Positions 10,219-20,683 of a DNA stretch of 64,000 nt are shown here, piece after piece. Below the pieces are notes generated by a model. It searched no databases. It saw only the letters and a list, made by a program, of their open reading frames with translations, and was not told the DNA's origin. The first letter of the stretch is position 1, and each line of letters begins with the position of its first letter. Both the position numbers and the translations under genes were made by a program. Source of the DNA: Clavelina lepadiformis (taxonomy: Eukaryota; Chordata; Ascidiacea; Aplousobranchia; Clavelinidae); contig NC_135246.1 of assembly GCF_947623445.1 (NCBI RefSeq), positions 11,453,856 through 11,517,855 of the forward strand. Direction: 5' to 3'.

Positions 10219-13200
10219 TTACCGAAACCTAAAAAGTGAAGTAAAAGAGAAAATTATCAAAAACTGAAAAAAAACAACTTAATTAACAAGTACTAGCAGT
10301 TGCTACTGCGAAGGACTTGTAAGGTATAATTTTAAAGACAAAACTTTGACGCTTGTATTGCATGCGCTTGCTCGTTGTCCTGTACGAAATCAAGTGCCCA
10401 TCTCCCTGACTAATAAAAGAGAAGTCTTGTGTATGTGTCAACTGCACAACTGTAGTCATTGGAACAGCAAGCCGAATGTTTTGAAGGACGAATTGGGTTC
10501 GCAGTCAAACCAGTTTGCCGCCTAATAGGCAGAAATGATTTCACAAAAGCAATTCACGTGTATACAGCATATGTACTGTATAATGTAGATGTATGTGAAA
10601 AAACATGTGGTATGAGAAAGTTATTTTTAACTCTTTGGTGTTAATATTTTCCGGAAGATTTTGACTATTAGCCTACTCGCAATCTTTAGCAGTTTTCACT
10701 GCGAAATAAAAGCATTATCTGTGCAACATGTTAATAATAAATCAAAGACATATAGGTTTTACTTTTACCACATGTCATTGTACAAAATTAAGGAAATTAC
10801 AACATTCTATTATCAATATCAATATCCTATATCATTATAATTTTCAAAATTACGCTATCTGATATTAATTCAACTATGATAGCCTAAAATTAATAATGCT
10901 TATTACTATGTTTGTACTTTTGGAAATCTCTTCATGCCGTTCTTCTGACATTTCTTTTTTATAGTGACCGGTGACTAACGTTTACGATGTACAACCTCTT
11001 GGCAAACTACTTTCACAGAAATTGCCTGATCTACACCTAACGTATCCCAGGTCGAAATAATAATGGTATGTAGGCTACTTATGTCATTTTACACTGCTAC
11101 TACTTTAGCTTAGTATAATAGCTGAACTATAGCTCCAGTTAATTTTAAGCTAAATTACTGTAGCCTACATACACTTCTCGTTTCTTTAAATCTGAAAATT
11201 TGTAAGCTAACTTAATTTATACCATTCCAACCAATCTAAAACAATCTTTTGTCCCTTGGAAACTAGTTTTTGCCAGAAAAGCACATCTTGAGAGCTAATA
11301 TCCCCTGGAGTTCATTTCAAGCACATTTTCGTCACATTCTTGTCCTCTTTCTTTTCAAGTAATTCTCATTTAAAAAGTCTTTGAATCGCTCGTGCCTAAA
11401 AAACACGCTCAGGATTTACAAACAATAGTTCTGTCTCATAACAAAGCTCCGGATTAACCACATGTGTCATTTACCAATTCCATTGAATGTGATATATAAT
11501 ATATGAAAGCGCCTTTATGGAATACTAGGTTAGATTGGTTTATTCCAAAAGAATAAGTCTTGCGTATGCTCTTCTCTTCTCCTGAATCCAAAACAAGATG
11601 AATTTGTATAGCAATCATATGCTTGCTAGACCTGATGTTCTGCTTTGATCGTGATTACGCTGTATACACATCTATACACATTTTATGTTTACATACGATT
11701 AAACAACACAAAAGACTACATGTATCAGTATGTCATCAGTATAACCAAGTGTAGCCTACTGTGGACTAATCACTAAACGGTTAAAAGTTTTAATTGACAG
11801 TTAAAAATTAAAATTATATTAATTTTAATTTGTTTGCTGACAGTTGTTCTAAGTGACATTCTTTACGAATGAATGGTAATCGATACATCTCCAATATCTA
11901 ATTGAACACCTGGGCTTTATCTAACTGTACAAATATTTAGCAGCCTAATCTATGCGATCATGAAACAAGTCAGGGTTATGAGACTTGTTGTCAGTCAATG
12001 ATCAAGTTGTAGTCTTAAAGTTCTGTTGATCCATCAATGCGCCGATTCAATTAAATGCGTCCACTTCTACCGGCTTGTATTCACTCATTTCCTACCCTTT
12101 TGTGTGATAAATGCGTCATTGCGCCTGTGACGACCTTACATACTTTCCGCTTAGTTACCAAACCGTAATTGAGATAAAAATCTGAAGGGTTTAAGCTGAT
12201 TTGTGGTTGTATTGCTTAAAAAGTCTTTCAGGAATTCTCAGAATACGAATTCTCGGATTACGAATTCTCAGAATACGATTTCTCAGAATACGAATTCTCG
12301 GAAAAGCTTTTTGGCAGCATCTGCTCTTTTGAAACAATCTTATCAAGATCGGGACAACACAGAGGCATAACGTGCATATTTCTTTTAAGTTGGTTTATTA
12401 CATATATAGAGCTAGCAGACGGTGTTCAGCGTCAGAAACCAACAAAAAATGTACAAGTTACTGTATAATAATCGGGTGTCAAAAAACATGCTCGCCGTTT
12501 GTGCAAACATTATCTCTGACATATTCCAAAAGTTAAGAATTATCAAAAATAACAATAATCGAATGAATGAATCTTGACAAGCTATCACCGGATATGCATC
12601 TCTTGGCAAGACACCACAACTTGACACAGTTCTTGCCACTTGGGAAAATCGATCTCCTTTTTGACCAGACCTATAGCTGATTATATAAATGAACAACATA
12701 ACTAAAGATCGATGTGCAAATTTACAGCATACAAAATGAACCCTAGCAGCTGAGTTTTCTAATCTTAAAAGTGTGTTCAAAGCAAAGCGAAACAATAAGG
12801 AAGAAGGCTGATAAAGTTGTACAGGCTTTTACTGAAGTCTGCAATAACTCCCTATACATGTTGGTCGTTGCGAAAAAAAGGCGAATTTAAGCTGCTTGAC
12901 ATATTGTATGAATCAAGACAAGTTTCCGTTACTTTTTACGAAACTAAGCTTGAAAAATGAAAATATATTAGAGATAAATTCAACCTTTCTGTAGATTTAA
13001 TTCCGAAGTGAAAATTGTTTAAGATATGAGATTTGTGGTGTGCAGGAGTTGAGGAGCATTTAGTAAAAAAGTTTTAATCTAGATTTAAAACTCTTATTTA
13101 TTCATAACTTACAGCAAAATACCAAGTGCATCAAGCTGGTAGATATATGTTATAGCAGGTTAAAGTTTAATGGAAAACAAACGTGCTTAAAAACGTGAAC

Positions 13201-13849
13201 AAAATTTCCTTCTAAAAAATTTACCACAGCTGATTATTTCGATTGAATGATTTATAACAAGCCTTTTAAGAACTGAAAAACAAAAATGTATTCAGGTAAC
13301 CTCCAAACGTCACAAAATAACATTTCATTATGCGGTTATGGCTAAGCTAACTTTGTTTCGAAGCAAACTTTTCTTGTCTAGAATGCCGCAAGGTGTCACA
13401 AAGAATTGATTTTTAATTAGCAGACTGTTTTACAATTTGTGTAGTAGGCAACATGTTACCAACAGTAACTTTGAAAGTGGACTAAAAAGTCCTATTCCAA
13501 GACTTCTGTTTTCATCAAATTTTCCAAATGCTGAATGGAGTAGAATGGAATGGAGTTGAATGCATGCTTGGACTAATAAAGCGATAAAATTCTACTAAGT
13601 TTTAAATTTTTAAAACTGGCAACGAACACTCATGCTCCACTGAGCTCACCGCGGTAATCTCAATAATGACATAAATTTTGACGCACACCAACTTTAGCTA
13701 CAGGCATAAAATTACACAACAATATTTCTGATTACAAACACTGTATAAATTTAGTTAAAGAAATAAGTCTATTGTATTTTTCATTTAATAGTTAAAATTC
13801 ACGGCGATTGTTAGAGTGTTTGCTGTCATCGAAATTAATACGATCTCTT
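10219..13849. other. Gene-free stretch between P450 and PAQR genes
   Basis: No coding exon could be supported. The region is AT-rich and holds the minisatellite at 12232-12306. A 127-codon minus-strand frame at 12412-12795 has no recognisable domain beyond a very weak hint of a LINE-like NSAAR segment, and I do not call it a gene. Confidence 0.5.
12232..12306. repeat. 15-bp minisatellite, five units
   Basis: Five consecutive 15-bp units of consensus GAATTCTCAGAATAC occur, the fourth with one change, the second with two and the last more diverged. EcoRI-like GAATTC recurs. There are no unique spacers, so it is a simple tandem array. Confidence 0.9.
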
Positions 13850-15601
13850 CTAATCTATTTTGCTGTGGCTTCTCAGCTTGTACAAGTCGAGACTGTAACG
13901 AACAGCGGCGGCAGCACTGAGCAAGCAACTAACCATGGGAACTATTACCACGTTAAACCAAGTGATCTGCAAAGTTTCTGGATTGATTGACCTGTTTCAA
14001 CGGAAAAAAAAGGCAATTTGTATCAATTGTATGACCGTTAACCTATCTTTTGCTTTATATGAAAGTTGCACATATTATCAAGGAAGCAACCAAAAATTGT
14101 AAGTTAGCTCTATCGTATGTACTCGGCCTGCAACAATTTAATCCAAGTCGTCAAGGTGCCCTCAATTAGCAGAGATTGAAAATAAACTGTTACGGAAAAG
14201 GATAGATGAAAGAGCTGGTGAGAATGGCCTACGATGTCGAACTTCCCTGCGCAAAGAAGAAAGGTGTCTGCACAATACAACTATGGCAAAAACTTATTTT
14301 GTGAAGTTAAAAGGAACCTGGATAACAGCTTTCCGGAAAATGGGTGCTTTGAAGTAAAGCAGATAATATCCAGCAAACTGCCGTAATTGCAAAATAAACT
14401 AATTGTGTGAAGTTGTTATCCGTTCTGCATTGTATGCTGACGTCAACATCTGGCTTTAGGATAAACCTGATCATAAAATCAAGAGATATAGAATGTGGAA
14501 TATTTAAAAGATTTCTGGAACGTTTAGTTGTAGATTACATTTTAAGGCTCTAATACTTGCGACTGCCACCGCAAAGCCAAAGATGCTCTTTAACTTTCTC
14601 ACTCACTCATTCACTTACTTACTTAAATGTAAGTTGCATATACGTAGCCTACTTACTTGTAAAAACACGGTAGGTTAAAAACCAGTACAATAAGCCCATT
14701 TATGACGACGCGCAAAAGGTACTTATGGGTCACCGATGGATACCTGGTCAAACACATACACACTACAGCCACAGGACAGGCTGCAAGAGTGCCAGCGAAT
14801 ATCCACATTGATGTATCTACAAAAAGCGAATGCATCGCGTTTAGCTAATAAAATACAAATCAAACCAATCTTAAAACGACGTTACGACGAATTGTTGTTT
14901 TCTACGCTTCCAACCTAAGCCCAAGCCGACACAAGAATATGGACAGATGTAAATTCCCAAACTGACAGTTATTCCAATCCCATAGAAAGAAATACCGGCG
15001 TGGTCGTAACAGAAGCAAGCATCGTACATTGCTGGAGACTTGCAATTAAAGAGGTGGGTAAGAGAGCTCACAGCTAATACCGTAACGGTGGCTAAAACGC
15101 ATATAAAAAAACTTCTTTACTTTCTGAATTGCTGGATAAGTTTGCAAAGAAACAATCTATCTTACCTGCAAGGAAAATCCAATAAGGATAAAATATTGGA
15201 TTGCCAACGTAATCTGGATATAAGCCAATGAAATTCCAATAGTGATTTACCATAAAAAGCAGTGATATAGCATGGGTCCATACGTTTAAAGTCTCGTTGG
15301 TGGGATTAAAAAGACTGCAAAAAGCTTTGTGCATTGATAAAAGATAACAAACACAATACAGTTTTCTACACTCTGATCTTACTGCATATAGGCCTAAAGT
15401 GGGTTTGTCCCAAATCTATTATGCATTTATTTCACTTAAGAAAACATTTGATGCCATGAAAACCTTTTAAAGCAATAGGTCCACGAAGAAGGACTTTGAC
15501 GATACCCATGCATGATGTGTTTGTTTGGACACAAATAGCTAGGCATTTCGTTGCGAGACCTCAGACCATAGGAACGAAGCCAAGCTTCCCATCTCGATCC
15601 G
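13850..15601 (-). CDS. PAQR family receptor, membrane progestin receptor-like, 7 exons
   Basis: A multi-pass membrane protein of the progestin and adipoQ receptor family, whose members share a hydrolase-like fold with a zinc site. Exons (minus strand): 15601-15464, 15314-15166, 15091-14915, 14816-14657, 14466-14318, 14246-14123, 13991-13850; phases close to a TAG stop. The N-terminal HGYR and NETLNVWTH motifs match the mPR hallmark. The conserved zinc ligands are all present: S-x3-H in SSLTH, Asp in CYDHAG, and H-x3-H in GHSHQLFH. A final hydrophobic segment and basic tail resemble class II (mPR) members rather than adiponectin receptors. From the ATG at 15546 the protein is 327 aa, normal for the family. 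Exon 1 is open upstream and phased for a preceding exon, so the true start could lie further 5'. The GTTTTC donor of exon 1 is weak. Confidence 0.85.
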
Positions 15602-16546
15602 CTGAGGATGATAATTATTTATTAGTCAAAACGTGCTTTATTGACTGATTCCTTAAATGCGAATTTGCTTGTTAAGTTAAAGTAAACCTACATTATTCCT
15701 ATTATGCTAAACTACTTGATTTTACTTTCCCATATTCTTTGTCTGTGTACTCATCATAGCTTGGCTTGAAGAAAACCTAATTATTGTTAGACACCTGCAG
15801 CTGCTGAGAATGTTTACGAAACAGACAAACGAACGTTTTTCATTGGTTGCAATGTTTATGCTTATAATTGTCAAAACGGTACTGGGTCAGCACGCTGACA
15901 CAAGTATAGGATGTGCATCACCATTATTGTTCCTGAATAGGTTGAATGTTAATACAAGTAATGATATACGTCTAATCTAATGTAATGTATGCTATTATGC
16001 TAACTGTTTGCAGGATACTGAACAGGTAGTTAGATTGCCTGTATTTGTAAACATAATGACTTTTGTCGTGAACAAGGTTTAGGAATAACGGTAGGCTTAT
16101 ATTTCATTAACTATTGTTAGTTACTTAGATCCCTTTTTTTAACGTATCGTCGCAGAAATCGGAGTTTGTTGAATATGGTTACAGCAACTGGTACAGCTTC
16201 AGACTTTGCAAACTTCACAGCTTGAAGAATGCAACCTGAAAACTAAAATTTCAGTCAAAATATATACTGACCTTACGCAGTTGGCTTAACTATGCATCCG
16301 CTCATATAGATTCCAGCGGTTATTGGTCATTTTTATGTCCAGGTAATATTTACCCAATTTGCAATAGAAAAACTTGACTCGGTATATAGGTAAATACAAC
16401 ATTGAACTCTTCGGATCAAATTCCAATGCAACTTTAAGAAGGTATTTTACAGATGCCTTATCAATTACAGCATACCTACATGAAATTGAAAAAAGTCTTC
16501 TTTTGCGAGGACACGCCGAACAATTATGGCTGGAATACAATTAAGA

Positions 16547-17163
16547 CAGGGCCGGTCTTAAGCCAATGTGAACGATGCGACTGCGTTGGGTCCTACGCTT
16601 TTCGGGGCCTCATGCTGCTCCGCAACAAAACAAAAACACCAATTTAGCATTAATTTCCAGCTAATAAGAGTGTCATTTATCAATTTTATTTCGAAATATC
16701 ATGTTTTGGTAAAAATATACCCATCACAGTAAAGCATCCCTCCGGGACATATGAGCCCATGGAACCTATGATCCAGTTCATGCTTTAATTAGTTAAACAC
16801 TACCAACACTCGTCTTATGATAAAACAGTGTTTATCAACGAAAAACAACACGGGTATCAAGCAAACAAACAAAGAAGTCAAACTTTGGACTACGTATGGG
16901 TTATTCTGCGTGTGCGAAGTCCATAGTAAACCTTACAAATCTGGGTAGCTTTTGCATAGTTTGAACAGGTGTAGGTGCGGATAAAATCTTAAGCATTTCA
17001 TGTTTTGCGACACATGTAATGTCCTCATTTATAGAGGAGATAAAGAGCAGGATGTTCAGAAATAAATATTAAGTTTAAAGTACAATATAGGAGACTCGTA
17101 AGCCCCTGTGGCTCAAAGCTTACACTGGACACCATTTTCTTCAAAGCCCTCCGCTACCGGCCT
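16547..17163. mobile_element. Degraded hAT-like non-autonomous element
   Basis: The left end reads CAGGGCCGGTCTTAAG, typical of hAT terminal repeats, followed by GC-rich sequence ending GGGGCC. A plausible, damaged right end (GCTACCGGCCT) lies near 17152-17163 after another GGGCTT-type GC-rich segment. No coding capacity and no clean target duplication were seen, so the right boundary is tentative. Confidence 0.45.
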
Positions 17164-17340
17164 CTTAACAAGAAGCTTCACATAACTTAACTTATTCTTT
17201 TCCTTAGTTGTTATGATTATTTCCTGCAAAGTTTTATTACTTCAAATCTGTCTTCAATGATCGAAATTAAATTTCATCTGCTTTCTAAAAAACTTTCTTT
17301 TTGCCCATATTTTCGATAGATTGTCAACAACTTTTTAGGC

Positions 17341-17455
17341 TAAGACGTTAAAGAAACTTCATCGCAGTGTAGCAGAAGTCTTATAACATAAATCGTTTTT
17401 AAACCGCAAATAAGTGACGTAGAGCCACCAAGTGGTAAAATTAGCTTCTGTCTTG
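17341..17455. repeat. Dispersed repeat, copy 1 (partner at 60121-60222)
   Basis: It shares a collinear block of about 100 bp with 60121-60222, including GTGTAGCAGAAG, CTTATAACATA, GTGACGTAGAGCCACCA (GTGACATAGAACCACCA in the other copy) and TGCTTCTGTCT-like sequence. The family is unknown to me. No terminal structure is visible. Confidence 0.75.
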
Positions 17456-17925
17456 ATACGATTTATTTTATATATGCGTAATGTGTTTTTGTAAGTTGTG
17501 TTTGCTCCCTCGATCACTTGTGTTTTCTAATAACGTGTACACGCCTCTCTAGTAGTAATTAACGCTAAAATATAATAAAAAATCAGAATATTGAATAGCG
17601 CTCTATAGGATTAACTTTTGTTTTTAATTCCTCTTCACAAGCTTTGGTAAGCAACAGCTTTTTTATCAGGTGTACTATAAGAAAGCTTCATTGATCTCTT
17701 AAAGCAAGCTTGCGAAAGCTTGTGTAGAGAAATTAAACGTAAAATTTGACCCTAGAGTGCTACCAAATATTCTGCTTTTTATTTTACTATAGCCTATACT
17801 GATTATATACTGGATTAAGGTTACCACGGTTCAGACACAATCAACTTTAAAGACAGTATATAATCCTAGGCTGTAATTTTTTACATTTGAAGGTTTACGT
17901 TTACCAATATCGATATTCCATATCA

Positions 17926-18398
17926 TACGTGTCAAACTCCCGGCCCACTTTACAATAAAACTTGGCCCGCAATGCTATTTTATACTTTGAACTATTTCCG
18001 GCCCACGAGATCATTGTTTAGCATAACTTATTTTTTCAAAGCAAGAAACAAGATTATAGCAAATTGCACAATACAGCAGCACAACAGCTGCCCCACCATA
18101 CGATAGAAAAAATAGATTTATTCTAACGCTTGTAATCTCGGCTGCTTTTTTATTGTTTGTTAATTTTTTAATGCTTTTGCAAGGAGATAAATGAAACATA
18201 TTGATGTAAGAGAAGAATAATAAAAAGTAGCCCAGTCAAAAATCGTCAAAAACATCAAAAATTTTGGTTTTGTTTCGCTGCCTGTTCCAATTCATGTTTA
18301 GTGTCATGAAACGTTCAATCAAGTTTTATCATTTCGGCCCACGGTGTTAAATAAGTTTTGAGTTTTGGTCCCTGGTGCGATTGAGTTTGACACCCCTG
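17926..18398. mobile_element. hAT-like MITE, 473 bp
   Basis: The terminal inverted repeats GTGTCAAACTC and GAGTTTGACACCCCTG are a well-known hAT MITE signature. The interior has repeated GGCCCAC/GGCCCGC segments. Flanking 8-bp sequences CCATATCA (17918-17925) and CCATATAT (18399-18406) are an imperfect target duplication. No transposase is present. The 62-codon frame inside is spurious. Confidence 0.8.
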
Positions 18399-19785
18399 CC
18401 ATATATAGAAGTAGTAGCTGTGTTGCATAAATCCACATTCTAACGATCAATCATTTTTAAAAGCGTAGAACATAAAAACAGGCGGAAGAGCAGCACCCCT
18501 ATTTTAAACCGGTGAAGCACCTCCTCATTTACAAATTTCATTTTTCGAAAGCAAGAAAACAATGCGAGCAAGTTCATATTAAAAATGAGTAATGCTTAAA
18601 AAAACATTAATCTGAAACACCTAACGTAGCAACTTTATAACTTAATTAGAGTTTTTAGAATGACGGATAACAAAGAAGTGCACATGTTTTGTTGTTATCA
18701 GCATGTTTTATTGTAGGCCTGTTGTTCAAATTGGAGAATCTAGATCTTGCTGAACGGAATTACGCATAACTTTTTTTTCTCGTGTCACGACTGCTTAAAT
18801 TTTGCATTGTAATGAAAGGTTATGCCAACTCACGGTGACTAAGCTCAAGTGTTTAGCTGAGGAACAAAGGTTATACAGCTGGAGGGATAACAAATTTCGC
18901 CCGAAGTAACGCCTACAAAGGTTAATACAGAACTAACAACTTTGTCTAACAGTTATCTAGCGTCTATACACTAGAGTACGCTCCTTGAAATATAGTTATT
19001 TTCTTAAATATTATTGCTCGCATTATAATTACACAACAAATAGTTGTTATTACAGTACTACTACGCAACTCCAAGGCTATTTGTAGATATTAACCATAAC
19101 ATGTTCAGTCAACCACTACTATACATAAAATTTATTCAACCTTGTAAAACGCAGAACCCTACATTTTTTACAGGCACACAAGAATACAAAATGCACTTAA
19201 ATCACGATATGAATAAATGTTAAGTATATTTCGTGACCACGTGAGAAGTTCGACATTTATTGAGAATCTTTAACTTAAAATAAATACCCAGGTACCCAAA
19301 TACACATAAACGCTTCGAAAAGAACTCCAACTACAAATGAAATAATACAGACATGATATTACTGGTGTCAAACAGTATTTATAAGAGTGTGTACCATTTC
19401 CAGAAAAACAGCTTGAATACTCAAAAATTGCGAAAAAAGCATTCAGTTATTACATGAATGGACCGAACGTTAGTTACAGTCGACCGGCGCGTGCAAAGCA
19501 ACGAGTGCTTGCCGTGAATGGTTAATCAGTCAGGTAAAAATAGGGACGAACATTGACGAAGCTGATAAGAACTCAGCAAAGGCGCAATTAACGACAATTT
19601 AGGTACAACCTCCAAGTGTGCTGGTGTAAATAAATATGAAGCCACAACAACAAGATGTCAATTCATTCTCTAAATTAATCTATTTAATAAAAAAGTTCAG
19701 AATGATTGGACTGTATGTGTAATAGAGAAACCTGGTCAACGCACAGAAAAATGCATATAATTGTGACTAAAAGAAAAAGTAAGAT

Positions 19786-20683
19786 TTAGTGTGTGCTGTA
19801 CTTTAGCTTTTTCGGAAAAGGTGACGATGTTTCAAGTGCGTCTTGAAGCTCAGGACGAATTTCAAGCTCTTTTGGCTTTTCCCAGGAAAAGCAAGGTCGA
19901 CCAAAATGTCCGTAGCAAGCGGTTTTGTGATAAATTGGCTTCTTCAAGTCCAGTTCCCTAGAAAAAAGCAAATTACGTGAGAACTGGTTTTCTGCCAAAC
20001 CACACATCTATCATGCGGCGAACTGATGACAATGTGAACTGAGTGAACCCTTCTAACCGTGCGTGGCAAATGCAGTTGCCTGGCACAGCGCTGTTTGCGC
20101 AAAATTCGAAGATTAAACTGTAAACGTGGAGGTAAACATATCGGAGATTAAAGTGTCTCTCTAAATCTATTTGAGCTGTCTCATACGTGTCCGATCGTAT
20201 TTTTCTATTTTTAGCAAATGCCAAAGGTCATACTTTTACTTCCCAGTCTAGTGCGCACTTACTTCACAATAATGCCGGGTCGGAGGTCAAAGTTATCTTG
20301 AACGATAGCGAGGAGTTCATTGTCATGCAGCTTGGAAGTTCCATATGAGCTGACGTATACTGACAAAGGTTCAGCAATTCCAATAGCATAGGATACCTGT
20401 TAAAATTAGGAAGGATATAATTTTGATCTTTCCATCCTGCAAGAAATCATCTGTAATTCCTTAATTACACAGAACAAGATACAATGAGCAGAACTTCTAC
20501 CTGCACAAGTACTCTTCGGCATAAACCGGCTTTCACAAGTGACTTTGCAACCCATCTGGCTGCATACGCAGCGGATCGATCGACTTTTGAAAAATCTTTT
20601 CCAGAGAATGCTCCACCTCCGTGTGCACCCCAACCTCCATAGGTATCAACAATAATTTTTCGGCCTGTGAGCCCTGCGTCACC
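19786..20683 (-). CDS. SAM synthetase terminal exon set B (distal)
   Basis: Exons 20683-20501, 20396-20263 and 19957-19786 have the same lengths for the first two exons (183 and 134 nt) and the same phases as set [19 protein letters not shown] and GLCRRVLVQ are canonical. The last exon encodes [17 protein letters not shown] and CFSWEKPKE, then about 20 extra residues before a canonical PKKLKY-like end and STH. An ATTAAA-type polyadenylation signal lies downstream near 19684 (minus strand). Codon choice differs from set A at most silent positions although the first-exon proteins are almost identical, which points to an old duplication kept by selection. Confidence 0.88.

Larger units (their letters stand above)
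15602..19785. other. Gene-free, transposon-rich stretch
   Basis: This may contain an unrecognised 5' exon of the PAQR gene, which I could not identify. It holds two hAT-like elements (16547-17163 and 17926-18398) and one copy of a dispersed repeat (17341-17455). Nothing else could be supported. Confidence 0.5.

Noticed and set aside
12232-12306. CRISPR-like repeat array
   Set aside because: Units are contiguous with no spacers and the host is an animal.
12412-12795. 127-codon minus-strand frame with a weak LINE-like NSAAR segment
   Set aside because: Only a handful of residues match, there is no reverse-transcriptase motif nearby, and similarity is no better than chance.
16286-16540. Possible 5' exon of the PAQR gene
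   Set aside because: An acceptor-like site is present, but the encoded residues do not resemble an mPR N-terminus and no phase-matching donor was found.
19786-20683. Distal SAM synthetase exons as the end of a second tandem gene
   Set aside because: No copy of exons 1-6 is found between the two sets in the intervening DNA, so a separate gene would have no 5' half.
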